From: Modestobacter sp. VKM Ac-2985
GTDB lineage: Bacteria > Actinomycetota > Actinomycetes > Mycobacteriales > Geodermatophilaceae
Assembly (NCBI RefSeq): GCF_026967925.1
Contig: NZ_JAPVBI010000002.1
Coordinates: 1,169,628-1,233,627 of the forward strand
DNA length: 64,000 nucleotides
Direction: 5' to 3'
Shown here: positions 55,877 to 63,875 of the stretch, piece after piece
Position numbering within the stretch: position 1 is the stretch's first letter
Layout of the letters: each line of letters begins with the position of its first letter
Notes under the pieces: model-generated
Told to the model about the DNA's origin: nothing
The model's database searches: none
The model's input: only the letters and a program-made list of their open reading frames with translations
Translations under genes and position numbers: made by a program

Positions 55877-55961
55877 GGGGGAGACCCGCTGCCGCTCCGA
55901 CCGGACCGGCGGCCCGCATCACCGGCCTGGCTCGGGCGGTCGATGACCCTGGAGGACATAC

Positions 55962-56351
55962 GTGGCGACCCTGCAGGTCGAGCTCGTGGCCGTGGAGAAG
56001 ATGCTCTGGTCCGGTGAGGCCAGCATGGTCATCGCCCGCACGACCGAAGGTGAGCTGGGTGTCCTGCCGGGTCACTCGCCACTGCTGGGCGAGCTGGCTC
56101 CCGGTGGGGTCGTGACGATCCGCACGGAGTCCGGGGAGGACCTCGTCGTCGCCGCGCACGGTGGCTTCCTCTCGGTGACCGAGCGAGGCGTCTCCATCCT
56201 GGCCGAGACCGCCGAGATCTCCACCGACATCGACGTGGAGCGGGCTCGCGAGGCGCTCCGCCGCGCGGAGCAGGACAGCGATGACCCAGAGGCCGTCGCC
56301 GCCGCGAGGCGGGCACAGTCCCGGCTCCGCGCCGCCGGCCAGGACGCCTGA
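55962..56351 (+). CDS. atpC: ATP synthase F1 subunit epsilon
   Basis: 129 aa. The N-terminal beta-sandwich carries the conserved TTEGELGVLPGHSPLLGEL, and a two-helix C-terminal part has [30 protein letters not shown]. It couples rotation to the c-ring and can regulate hydrolysis. GTG 55962 follows GGAGGA. It lies 757 bp beyond atpD instead of a few bases. Confidence 0.95.
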   Translation: MATLQVELVAVEKMLWSGEASMVIARTTEGELGVLPGHSPLLGELAPGGVVTIRTESGEDLVVAAHGGFLSVTERGVSILAETAEISTDIDVERAREALRRAEQDSDDPEAVAAARRAQSRLRAAGQDA

Positions 56352-56401
56352 CCGCCGTCCGAGTCCGTCCCTGACCCGCCTCGGCTGACGAGCCCCGCCC
56401 G

Positions 56402-56806
56402 GTGACCACCGCCGTCCTGGTCGTCGTCGGGCTGTTGCTGGTCGCCCTGGTGGCCGCCTTCCTGCTGCGTCGGCGGTTCCTGCTCTCCGGCCTGGGGGCG
56501 GTCACCATGTGGCTGCGCGCCCCGGGCACCTCCCGCTGGGCCGTGGGTGTCGCCTGGTACTCCGGCGACACCCTGCTCTGGTACCGCGCGCTGTCCCTGT
56601 CCGTCCGGCCGAACCGGCGGCTGTGCCGCGCCCAGTTCCAGGTCGACGCCCGGCGTCGCCCGACCGCGGCGGACCTGTCGCTGCCCGACGACAGCGTGAT
56701 CCTCACGGTGCGCACCGGAGCCGGGCCCCAGGAGCTCGCGATGGACTCCTCGACGGTGACCGGGTTCCTGTCCTGGATCGAGTCCGCCCCGCCGGTCGAC
56801 CGCTGA
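56402..56806 (+). CDS. DUF2550 family membrane-anchored protein
   Basis: 134 aa: one N-terminal transmembrane helix (~3-25), then a soluble domain with SRWAVGVAWYSGDTLLWYRALSLSVRPNRRL, the DUF2550 hallmark. It follows atpC as Rv1312 does in M. tuberculosis. Function is not established. The GTG start is 50 bp after atpC, so it is likely cotranscribed. It converges with pduO. Confidence 0.88.
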   Translation: MTTAVLVVVGLLLVALVAAFLLRRRFLLSGLGAVTMWLRAPGTSRWAVGVAWYSGDTLLWYRALSLSVRPNRRLCRAQFQVDARRRPTAADLSLPDDSVILTVRTGAGPQELAMDSSTVTGFLSWIESAPPVDR

Positions 56807-56827
56807 GCGGCCGAGCCGTCGTCCGGC

Positions 56828-57445
56828 TCAGGACTCCGGCTGAGCGGTGCGGGCGGCGCGCTGGGCGTGCACGCCGCTGTGCGCGCCGGGCTCCCACAGC
56901 ACGTCGCCGTCGGGGTTGGCGCTGCGGGCGAGGATGAAGAGCAGGTCCGACAGTCGGTTGAGGTACCGGGCGGTCTCGGTGTTGGTCCGCTCCGCGTCGT
57001 CGGCCAGCAACGCCCAGACGCTGCGCTCGGCCCGCCGGGCGACCGTGCGCGCCGTGTGGAGCAGCGCCGCCAGCGGGGTGCCGCCCGGGAGCACGAACGA
57101 AGTGAGCGCGGGGAGCTCGGCGTTGGCCGTGTCGCAGGCCGCCTCGAGTCGCTCCGTGTACGCCGCGGTGATCCGCAGCGGCGGGTGCTCCGGCGCCTCC
57201 TGGATCGGGGTGGAGAGGTCGGCGCCCACGTCGAACAGGTCGTTCTGCACGCTGCGGAGCAGCTCGGTGACCTCGGTCGACGGCCCGCCCAGGGCGATGG
57301 CGACCCCGATCGCGCTGTTGGTCTCGTCGACGTCGGCGTAGGCGATCAGCCGCGCATCCGTCTTGGCCACCCGGGACATGTCCCCGAGGTGGGTCTGCCC
57401 GGCGTCACCGGTGCGCGTGTAGATGCGGGTCAGCCGGACGGTCAT
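56828..57445 (-). CDS. pduO: Cob(I)yrinic acid a,c-diamide adenosyltransferase (PduO type)
   Basis: 205 aa. It transfers the adenosyl group of ATP to cob(I)alamin to make coenzyme B12. Family blocks: IYTRTGDAGQTHLGDMSRVAKTDAR (ATP-binding N-terminus), ADVDETNSAIG, FVLPGGTPLAALLHTARTVARRAERS and LNRLSDLLFILAR. A minus-strand TAGTCT (57458-57453) ends 7 nt before ATG 57445, a leaderless layout. AdoCbl is the cofactor of the MeaA-type mutase encoded 2 kb away. Position matches Rv1314c. Confidence 0.95.
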   Translation of the reverse strand: MTVRLTRIYTRTGDAGQTHLGDMSRVAKTDARLIAYADVDETNSAIGVAIALGGPSTEVTELLRSVQNDLFDVGADLSTPIQEAPEHPPLRITAAYTERLEAACDTANAELPALTSFVLPGGTPLAALLHTARTVARRAERSVWALLADDAERTNTETARYLNRLSDLLFILARSANPDGDVLWEPGAHSGVHAQRAARTAQPES

Positions 57446-57520
57446 GGTCCCGAGACTAGGCCGGACCAGGCGGTGCGTCGCCACCCCTGCGCCCGGTCGG
57501 GCTCCGTCCGCGCGCGCCTC

Positions 57521-57526
57521 TAGGCT
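57521..57526 (+). promoter_or_regulatory. -10 element (TAGGCT) giving a leaderless murA mRNA
   Basis: TAGGCT ends 6 nt before GTG 57533, and no Shine-Dalgarno precedes the start. The divergent pduO start 88 bp away has the mirror arrangement. Confidence 0.6.
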
Positions 57527-57532
57527 GGGCGG

Positions 57533-58828
57533 GTGGACTGCTTCGAGGTGACCGGCGGGTCGTCCCTGCGCGGCCGCGTCCGGGTCACCGGCGCCAAGAA
57601 CAGCGCGCTGAAGCTCATGGCGGCAGCGTTGCTCGCCCCGGGCCGGACGACGCTGGACGAGGTGCCCGACATCCTCGACGTCGCGATCATGAGCGAGGTG
57701 CTGCGGCGCCTGGGCTGTGGCGTGACCTTCGAGCGCTACCCGCTGGAGGCGGGCGGCAGCCCGAGCGGCGGCGGGCGGGTGCTGATCGACGTGCCCGAGC
57801 GCCCCTCCACCGAGACCGACTACGACCTGGTCCGCCGGATGCGCGCGTCGATCAGCGTGCTCGGCCCGCTGGTGGCCAGGCTGGGCACCGCCAAGGTGGC
57901 CCTGCCCGGCGGCGACGCCATCGGTTCCCGCGGGCTGGACATGCACATCGCCGGCCTGGAGCGGCTCGGCGCGACCGTGGTGAACGAGCACGGCTTTCTG
58001 ATCGCGACGGCCCCCAAGCTCGTCGGCACCTCGATCTGGCTCGACTTCCCCTCCGTCGGGGCCACCGAGAACCTGGTGATGGCCGCCGCCCTCGCCCAGG
58101 GGACGACGATCGTGGACAACGCCGCCCGTGAGCCGGAGATCGTCGACCTCTGCCGGATGCTGGTCGCGATGGGCGCCGAGATCGAGGGTGCCGGCACCTC
58201 CACCATCACCGTGGAGGGCGTCCGGGAGCTGCGGCCTGTGGCCTACTCGACCGTCCCGGATCGCATCGTCGCGGGCACCTGGGCGATCGGTGCGGTGATG
58301 ACCCGGGGCGACCTGGTGATCGAGCGGGCGGTGGCCGAGCACCTGAGCGTGCCGCTGGAGAAGCTCGTCAACGCCGGGGCGACCGTGGAGTCCCTGGACG
58401 ACGGCATCCGGGTGGCGATGGCGGACCGGCCACGGGGCATGGACATCGTGACGCTCCCGTTCCCCGGCTTCCCGACCGACCTGCAGCCGATGGCCGTGGC
58501 GCTGGCCGCGGTCTCCAGCGGCACCGCGCTGATCACCGAGAACGTCTTCGAGGGACGGTTCATGTTCGTCAACGAGCTGGTCCGCCTCGGGGCCGACGTG
58601 CGCATCGACGGCCACCACGCGGTCGTGCGGGGCCGGGAACGGCTCTCCAGCGCCCCGGTGCTGGCCACCGACATCCGCGCCGGCGCCGGGCTGGTGCTCG
58701 CCGGCCTGCTGACCGACGGCGTCACCGAGGTGCAGGACGTGCACCACGTCGACCGCGGCTACCCGGACTTCACCGACCAGCTGCGCGGTGTGGGCGTGCA
58801 GATCGAGCGGACCCAGCGTCCGAGCTGA
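57533..58828 (+). CDS. murA: UDP-N-acetylglucosamine 1-carboxyvinyltransferase
   Basis: 431 aa, catalysing the first committed step of peptidoglycan synthesis (enolpyruvyl transfer from PEP). Key motif [16 protein letters not shown] is at the N-terminus. The fosfomycin-reactive active-site Cys is replaced by Asp at about residue 128 ([16 protein letters not shown]; the Cys-type enzymes have GGC), as in mycobacterial MurA. Such enzymes are not alkylated by fosfomycin. C-terminal [15 protein letters not shown] and DRGYPDF are intact. A large hairpin follows. Confidence 0.96.
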   Translation: MDCFEVTGGSSLRGRVRVTGAKNSALKLMAAALLAPGRTTLDEVPDILDVAIMSEVLRRLGCGVTFERYPLEAGGSPSGGGRVLIDVPERPSTETDYDLVRRMRASISVLGPLVARLGTAKVALPGGDAIGSRGLDMHIAGLERLGATVVNEHGFLIATAPKLVGTSIWLDFPSVGATENLVMAAALAQGTTIVDNAAREPEIVDLCRMLVAMGAEIEGAGTSTITVEGVRELRPVAYSTVPDRIVAGTWAIGAVMTRGDLVIERAVAEHLSVPLEKLVNAGATVESLDDGIRVAMADRPRGMDIVTLPFPGFPTDLQPMAVALAAVSSGTALITENVFEGRFMFVNELVRLGADVRIDGHHAVVRGRERLSSAPVLATDIRAGAGLVLAGLLTDGVTEVQDVHHVDRGYPDFTDQLRGVGVQIERTQRPS

Positions 58829-58834
58829 CGGATC

Positions 58835-58890
58835 GGCCCCCTCGCAGGGGCCCGGACCGAGCGGAGCGAGGTCTGGGGGGCGAGGGGGCC
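58835..58890. terminator. Bidirectional terminator between murA and the DUF2007 gene
   Basis: GGCCCCCTCGC pairs perfectly (11 bp) with GCGAGGGGGCC around a 34-nt partly structured loop, 6 bp from the murA stop and 4 bp from the opposing stop. Confidence 0.75.
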
Positions 58891-58894
58891 TTCG

Positions 58895-59215
58895 TCAGCG
58901 CTCCCCGAAGGACAGCGCGAGCGCGCGGGCGCGCTGCAGGTCCTCGGGGAAGACGAGCACGTCCGCCCGGTGCGCGGCCGGCTCGCGGATCGTGGACCGG
59001 ATGCCGGCGTCGCTCAGCACGGCCCGCAGCGCCAGCGCCGAGTCCCTGCGGGTGAGCGTGGCCACCGGTGTCAGCAGCTCCTCGCGCTGCACCGGGGTGC
59101 CCGACGTGGTGTCCGAGGCGAAGGCCCAGCGGAGGAAGAGCCCGATCAGGACCAGCATCAGGAAGGCGATGACCGGCCCCACGGCGTAGTGCAGGCTCCC
59201 AGCGTCGATCGGCAC
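58895..59215 (-). CDS. Membrane-anchored DUF2007-like protein
   Basis: About 106 aa from GTG 59215 with GGAGG upstream. One transmembrane segment (~12-32, VGPVIAFLMLVLIGLFLRW) is followed by a soluble domain: LLTPVATLTRRDSALALRAVLSDAGIRSTIRE ... DVLVFPEDLQRARAL, the pattern of the DUF2007 (putative signal-transducing) family. Divergent from meaA with 113 bp between starts. No known partner. Confidence 0.75.
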   Translation of the reverse strand: MPIDAGSLHYAVGPVIAFLMLVLIGLFLRWAFASDTTSGTPVQREELLTPVATLTRRDSALALRAVLSDAGIRSTIREPAAHRADVLVFPEDLQRARALALSFGER

Positions 59216-59292
59216 GCTGACCCCCTCCGGAGGGGCGCGACCGGCCGGTCGCGAGCCCGGAGCCGAGTGTGCCACCGCGGGGGGAGGCCCGT

Positions 59293-59310
59293 GGCTACTG
59301 ATGAGTAACC
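59293..59310. promoter_or_regulatory. Palindromic operator upstream of meaA (GGCTACT-GATG-AGTAACC)
   Basis: 7-bp arms with one mismatch around a 4-nt centre, covering roughly the -35 to -15 positions of the meaA promoter. Size and symmetry suit a dimeric repressor such as TetR or GntR type. No regulator gene is adjacent. Confidence 0.6.
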
Positions 59311-59314
59311 GCCC

Positions 59315-59320
59315 TACACT
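59315..59320 (+). promoter_or_regulatory. meaA -10 element (TACACT)
   Basis: TACACT lies 8 nt before ATG 59329 with no Shine-Dalgarno, suggesting a leaderless or near-leaderless mRNA controlled by the adjacent palindrome. Confidence 0.6.
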
Positions 59321-59328
59321 CCGCTGGC

Positions 59329-61344
59329 ATGCCGTTCCCTTCAGCGCCGAAGGACCGCGACCGTCCCTGGGTCATGCGCACCTATGCCGGCCACTCCTCG
59401 CCCGCGGAGTCCAACGCCCTCTACCGGCGGAACCTCGCCAAGGGCCAGACCGGGTTGTCGGTCGCCTTCGACCTCCCCACCCAGACCGGCTACGACCCCG
59501 ACGACGAGCTGGCCGTCGGGGAGGTCGGCAAGGTCGGGGTGCCGGTGACGCACATCGGTGACATGCGGGCGCTGTTCGACGGCATCCCGCTGGACGAGAT
59601 GAACACGTCGATGACGATCAACGCGACCGCGATGTGGCAGCTCGCGCTCTACCAGGCGGTCGCGGAGGAGCACGGCCACGACGTCGCGCAGCTGGCCGGG
59701 ACGACGCAGAACGACATCATCAAGGAGTACCTGTCGCGGGGGACCTACGTCTTCCCGCCGGCGCAGAGCATGCGGCTGATCACCGACATGGTCGCCTACA
59801 CCGTGACGGCGATGCCGCGGTGGAACCCGATCAACATCTGCAGCTATCACCTGCAGGAGGCCGGGGCCACGCCGGTGCAGGAGATCGCCTACGCGATGAG
59901 CACCGCGATCGCCGTCCTGGACTCGGTGCGCGACTCCGGGCAGGTGCCGCCGGAGCGCTTCGGTGACGTCGTCGCCCGGATCTCCTTCTTCGTCAACGCC
60001 GGGGTCCGGTTCGTCGAGGAGATGTGCAAGATGCGCGCCTTCGGTCAGCTCTGGGACGAGCTGACCGCGGAGCGCTACGGCGTCGCCGACCCGAGGCAGC
60101 GGCGCTTCCGGTACGGGGTGCAGGTCAACTCCCTGGGCCTGACCGAGGCGCAGCCGGAGAACAACGTCCAGCGGATCGTGCTGGAGATGCTCGCGGTCAC
60201 GCTGTCCCGGGACGCCCGGGCGCGGGCGGTGCAGCTGCCGGCCTGGAACGAGGCGCTCGGCCTGCCGCGGCCCTGGGACCAGCAGTGGTCGCTGCGGCTG
60301 CAGCAGGTCCTGGCGTTCGAGACCGACCTGCTGGAGTACGAGGACCTGTTCACCGGTTCGGTGGTGGTCGAGCGCAAGGTCGCCGAGCTGGTCGAGGGCG
60401 CCCGGGTGGAGATCGCCCGGGTGCAGGAGCTGGGCGGCGCGGTGGCCGCGGTCGAGTCCGGCTACATGAAGAGCGAGCTGGTGACCTCGCTGGCCCAGCG
60501 CCGGCGGCGGATGGAGAGCGGGGAGGACGTCGTCGTCGGGGTGAACCGCTACACGACCAGCGAGCCCAACCCCCTGCTGGCCGACCTCGAGACCGCGATC
60601 CAGAGCGTCGACCCGGCGGTCGAGGCGGCGGCGCAGGCGGCGGTGCAGCGGTGGCGCGCGGAGCGGGCACCCGAGGCGGTGGCCGCGGCGCTCGACGAGC
60701 TGCGCGCAGCCGCGGCCACCGACCAGAACCTGATGGCCGCCACGCTGTGCTGCGCACGGGCCGGCGTGACCACGGGGGAGTGGGCCGGCGCGCTGCGCGC
60801 GGTGTTCGGTGAGTACCGGGCCCCGACCGGCGTGGGTGGGGCCAGCGCCGGTGCGGCCGACGCGAGCCTGACCGAGGTGCGGGAGCTGGTCCGGCGCACC
60901 GGCGCAGAGCTCGGGGGGCGGCTCCGCTTCCTGGTCGGCAAGCCCGGGCTGGACGGGCACTCCAACGGCGCCGAGCAGATCGCCGTGCGGGCCCGGGACG
61001 CCGGGTTCGAGGTGGTCTACCAGGGGATCCGGCTCACCCCGGCGCAGATCGTCTCCGCGGCCGTCGAGGAGGACGTGCACGTGGTCGGGCTGTCGGTGCT
61101 CTCCGGGTCGCACCTGCAGGTCGTCCCGGCAGTGCTGGCCGGCCTGCGGGCGGCCGGTCTGGACGACGTCCCGGTGGTCGTCGGCGGGATCGTCCCCGAC
61201 GGCGATGCGCGGCGGTTGCGGGACCTCGGCGTGGCCCGGGTCTTCACGCCCAAGGACTTCGGGATCACCGACATCATGGCCGAGGTGGTCGCCGTCGTCC
61301 GGGAGGCGAACGGCCTCGCGGCGGACGCCGCCGTCCCCGTCTGA
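59329..61344 (+). CDS. meaA: MeaA-type coenzyme B12-dependent mutase (ethylmalonyl-CoA mutase-like)
   Basis: 671 aa. The N-terminal ~500 residues form the acyl-CoA mutase barrel (GQTGLSVAFDLPTQTGYD, MNTSMTINATAMW, TTQNDIIKEYLSRGTY). The C-terminal cobalamin domain has the DxHxxG cobalt-ligand motif in GLDGHSNGAEQ with His at about 544, then GLSVLSGSH and VVVGGIVPDGD. MeaA proteins rearrange ethylmalonyl-CoA to methylsuccinyl-CoA or related substrates in C2/acyl-CoA metabolism. No crotonyl-CoA carboxylase/reductase or epimerase gene is in the window, so the exact substrate is unproved. pduO nearby supplies the cofactor. Confidence 0.92.
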   Translation: MPFPSAPKDRDRPWVMRTYAGHSSPAESNALYRRNLAKGQTGLSVAFDLPTQTGYDPDDELAVGEVGKVGVPVTHIGDMRALFDGIPLDEMNTSMTINATAMWQLALYQAVAEEHGHDVAQLAGTTQNDIIKEYLSRGTYVFPPAQSMRLITDMVAYTVTAMPRWNPINICSYHLQEAGATPVQEIAYAMSTAIAVLDSVRDSGQVPPERFGDVVARISFFVNAGVRFVEEMCKMRAFGQLWDELTAERYGVADPRQRRFRYGVQVNSLGLTEAQPENNVQRIVLEMLAVTLSRDARARAVQLPAWNEALGLPRPWDQQWSLRLQQVLAFETDLLEYEDLFTGSVVVERKVAELVEGARVEIARVQELGGAVAAVESGYMKSELVTSLAQRRRRMESGEDVVVGVNRYTTSEPNPLLADLETAIQSVDPAVEAAAQAAVQRWRAERAPEAVAAALDELRAAAATDQNLMAATLCCARAGVTTGEWAGALRAVFGEYRAPTGVGGASAGAADASLTEVRELVRRTGAELGGRLRFLVGKPGLDGHSNGAEQIAVRARDAGFEVVYQGIRLTPAQIVSAAVEEDVHVVGLSVLSGSHLQVVPAVLAGLRAAGLDDVPVVVGGIVPDGDARRLRDLGVARVFTPKDFGITDIMAEVVAVVREANGLAADAAVPV

Positions 61345-61467
61345 GTGACCGCGCTCCAGCACCCTGGAGGCGATGTGCGGGTGCTGGGCTGCCAGCCCGG
61401 TGGTCACCTCGAGTGGGTCGAGGACGACCACGCCGAGCTGCTGGCCGTCCAGGCGGCCCGCCGGTGA
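61345..61467 (+). CDS. Possible 40-aa protein abutting meaA
   Basis: GTG follows the meaA stop with no gap (TGAGTG). 40 codons, mostly G/C-ending, reading VTALQHPGGDVRVLG then HLEWVEDDHAELLAVQAARR. The C-terminal half could be an amphipathic helix. I do not recognise it. The coupling and codon use favour a real gene; the short length leaves doubt. It converges with the oxidoreductase gene 24 bp away. Confidence 0.4.
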   Translation: MTALQHPGGDVRVLGCQPGGHLEWVEDDHAELLAVQAARR

Positions 61468-61491
61468 CCGACCGAGGGACCGACCCGGCCG

Positions 61492-62559
61492 TCACCCGAG
61501 CCGGACGACGACGCCCTCGGTCGCGCTGCGGCGGGCGGCGTCGAGCACGGTGAGCGAGGCGACCGCGTCCTGCGGCTCGACCGGCACGGCGCCCAGGCCG
61601 CGGACGGCGGCGGCGAACGCCGGGTAGAACGTGTCCCAGGCGCCGGGCAGGGTGGGCACCCGGTACTCGTGGTCCCCCCGCAGCACCCGGCCCCAGCGGG
61701 CCTCCGGCTCGGCGCCCCACTCCGGACCGCGGGTGGCGGGGGTCTCCCCGGCGACCAGCGCCTCCTCCTGGCCGTCCATCGGCCCGCCGACGACGTAGCT
61801 GCCGGCCGTGCCGGTGACCCGGAACCGGTTCCCCGGTGCGCCCTCGCTCCAGCTGCCGGCCAGGTGCGAACGGGCGCCGCCGGCGTGCGTGAGGGCGACG
61901 AAGACGTCGTCGTCCAGCCCGCTCTCGCGCACCCGCCACTCGGCGTAGACCGAGGACACCGGGCCGAGCAGCACCAGCGCCTGGTCGACCAGGTGGCTGC
62001 CGAAGTCCAGCAGCGTGCCACCCCCGGACGGCGCCGGGCCGGGGTCGGGGGTGAACCGCTCGAAGCGGGACTCGAACCGGGTGATCGTGCCCAGCGTCCC
62101 TGCCTCGGCGAGCGCCTGGACGGTGCGGAAGTCGGAGTCCCAGCGGCGGTTCTGGTAGGGCGCCAGCGGCAGGCCGAGCCGGCGGGCGCGCTCGACGCTG
62201 GCCTGCGCGGCCGGGGCGTCCAGCGCGAACGGCTTGTCGCAGACCACGGCCAGGCCGAGGTCGAGCGCCTGGTCGGTGAGCGCGGTGTGGGTGTCGGCGG
62301 GCGTCGAGATCGCCACGGCCTCGACGCCGGCCGCGGCCAGCTCGGGCAGCGACCCGACGGCGGTCGCGCCCGGGTGCTCCTGGCGGAGCAGCTCGCGCCG
62401 CTCGGTCGAGGAGGTCGCCACCGCGACGAGGTCGCACTCCATGGCAGCGGCGAGCAGCGGGGCGTGGAAGTACCGCCCCCCGAAGCCGTACCCCACCAGT
62501 CCGAACCGAACGGGCTCCACCACGGTGCTCCCCACCTCGACGACGCGTGGCCGGATCAT
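61492..62559 (-). CDS. Gfo/Idh/MocA family NAD(P)-dependent oxidoreductase
   Basis: About 355 aa from ATG 62559; GTG codons 12-13 codons downstream, preceded by GGGGAGC, are plausible alternative starts. The dinucleotide fold is RFGLVGYGFGGRYFHAPLL, then VAISTPADTHTAL and a CDKPFAL variant of the EKP motif containing the conserved Lys. The C-terminal half has GGTLLDFGSHLVDQAL. These enzymes oxidise sugars or inositols. No sugar-uptake genes are adjacent, so the substrate is unknown. Confidence 0.88.
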   Translation of the reverse strand: MIRPRVVEVGSTVVEPVRFGLVGYGFGGRYFHAPLLAAAMECDLVAVATSSTERRELLRQEHPGATAVGSLPELAAAGVEAVAISTPADTHTALTDQALDLGLAVVCDKPFALDAPAAQASVERARRLGLPLAPYQNRRWDSDFRTVQALAEAGTLGTITRFESRFERFTPDPGPAPSGGGTLLDFGSHLVDQALVLLGPVSSVYAEWRVRESGLDDDVFVALTHAGGARSHLAGSWSEGAPGNRFRVTGTAGSYVVGGPMDGQEEALVAGETPATRGPEWGAEPEARWGRVLRGDHEYRVPTLPGAWDTFYPAFAAAVRGLGAVPVEPQDAVASLTVLDAARRSATEGVVVRLG

Positions 62560-62614
62560 CCCCTGTCCGCTGCCGGCGGCATCGCGCGGCTCGGCGGGGG
62601 ACCGGCGCAGCGCG

Positions 62615-63835
62615 TCAGAGCAGGGGCGCCGGACGGCCGAACAGGTATCCCTGGCCCAGCCCCACGCCCAGGGACCGGAGCACGCCGACCTCGGCGGGGT
62701 CCTCGATCCCCTCGGCCACCAGCCGGGCGCCCGTCGCGCCGGCGAAGCTGACCATCGCCGTGACCATCGCCTGCTTCGCCGGGTCGAGGTGCACGCCGGC
62801 GACCAGCGCGAGGTCGAGCTTGATCGCGTCGGGGCGCAGTTGCAGCACGTGCCGGAAGCTGGCGTACCCCGCACCGGCGTCGTCCACGGTCAGGCCGATG
62901 CCGGCGTCGCGGACACAGGTCAGGGCACGCCCCAGGGCGTCGTAGTCGTCCACCGGGCTGTGCTCGGTGACCTCGACCGCGACGTCCAGGTGCCGGTGGT
63001 CCAGCAGCAGGTCGGTGACCGAGGCGCACAGCAGCGCCGAGGGGGAGAGGTTGATCCCGAGCGGGCGTCCCGCGGGGAGCCGTGGTGCCACCGCGAGCGC
63101 GGCGCGCGCGGCCAGCTCCTCCAGCTCGGTGCCGAGCCCCGCGGCCGCGGCGGCGCTGAACAGCCGTTCCGGCCCTTCGGCGACGCCCGGGAACCGGGCC
63201 AGCGCCTCGTAGGCCACGACCTCCTCGGTGGCCAGGTCGACGATCGGCTGGACGTGGGTGACGACCGCCCCCTCGCTCAGCACGGCGCGTACCCGGGCAG
63301 CGGGGTCGGTCGGCGGTGCGGGCAGCGGCTCGGCCAGCCGGTCGGCGATGACGTCGGCCAGCAGCTCCAGGGTGCGGGCGGCCGCGCCGTCCAGGTGTGC
63401 GCCGTCGTCCCGGCTCACGCAGCACAGCATCCCGACCGGGCGGCCGTCCGGCGCCCGGACCGGGGCGCCCACGTAGGACCCGATGCCCAGGTCGGCGGTG
63501 ACCGCCAGGTGGCGGGTGCCGGGGTGCCGGCGGGCGCCGGTGACCACCGGGGGGAGCTGACCGCTGAGCACCCGGACGCAGAAGGAGCCCTCCAGGGAGG
63601 GCTCCATCCCCGGACGCACGTGCATGGCGTCCAGCGCGCCGGTGGCGGCGCGGATCTGCTGGCTGCTCTCGGTGAACGTCGACATCCAGGCGACGTCCAT
63701 GCCCAGCCGGGTGCGGGCAGCGTCCAGCACCCGGTGCAGCCAGGCGGGGGAGAGAGCGACGGACGGCGGGGGCGGCGACGTCGGGCTCCCGTTCACCCCG
63801 GCAGTCTGGCCCAGGACCTGCTCGCGCGGAACCAT
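62615..63835 (-). CDS. GAF-EAL protein, c-di-GMP phosphodiesterase
   Basis: 406 aa from ATG 63835; GTG 13 codons later is possible. No membrane segment. The N-terminal GAF domain (~20-175) contains EGSFCVRVLSG and YVGAPVRAPDGRPVGMLCCVS. The EAL domain (~190-400) keeps the catalytic set: the EAL triad in VAYEALARF, NLSPSAL, EVTEHS, DDAGAGYASFRH, KLDLALV, AEGIED and GQGYLFGRP. It therefore should hydrolyse c-di-GMP in response to a GAF ligand. No GGDEF domain is present. Confidence 0.9.
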   Translation of the reverse strand: MVPREQVLGQTAGVNGSPTSPPPPSVALSPAWLHRVLDAARTRLGMDVAWMSTFTESSQQIRAATGALDAMHVRPGMEPSLEGSFCVRVLSGQLPPVVTGARRHPGTRHLAVTADLGIGSYVGAPVRAPDGRPVGMLCCVSRDDGAHLDGAAARTLELLADVIADRLAEPLPAPPTDPAARVRAVLSEGAVVTHVQPIVDLATEEVVAYEALARFPGVAEGPERLFSAAAAAGLGTELEELAARAALAVAPRLPAGRPLGINLSPSALLCASVTDLLLDHRHLDVAVEVTEHSPVDDYDALGRALTCVRDAGIGLTVDDAGAGYASFRHVLQLRPDAIKLDLALVAGVHLDPAKQAMVTAMVSFAGATGARLVAEGIEDPAEVGVLRSLGVGLGQGYLFGRPAPLL

Positions 63836-63875
63836 CTCGTCTCGATTGGCCGGTGGGTCGCCCGACCGGCCGGGC

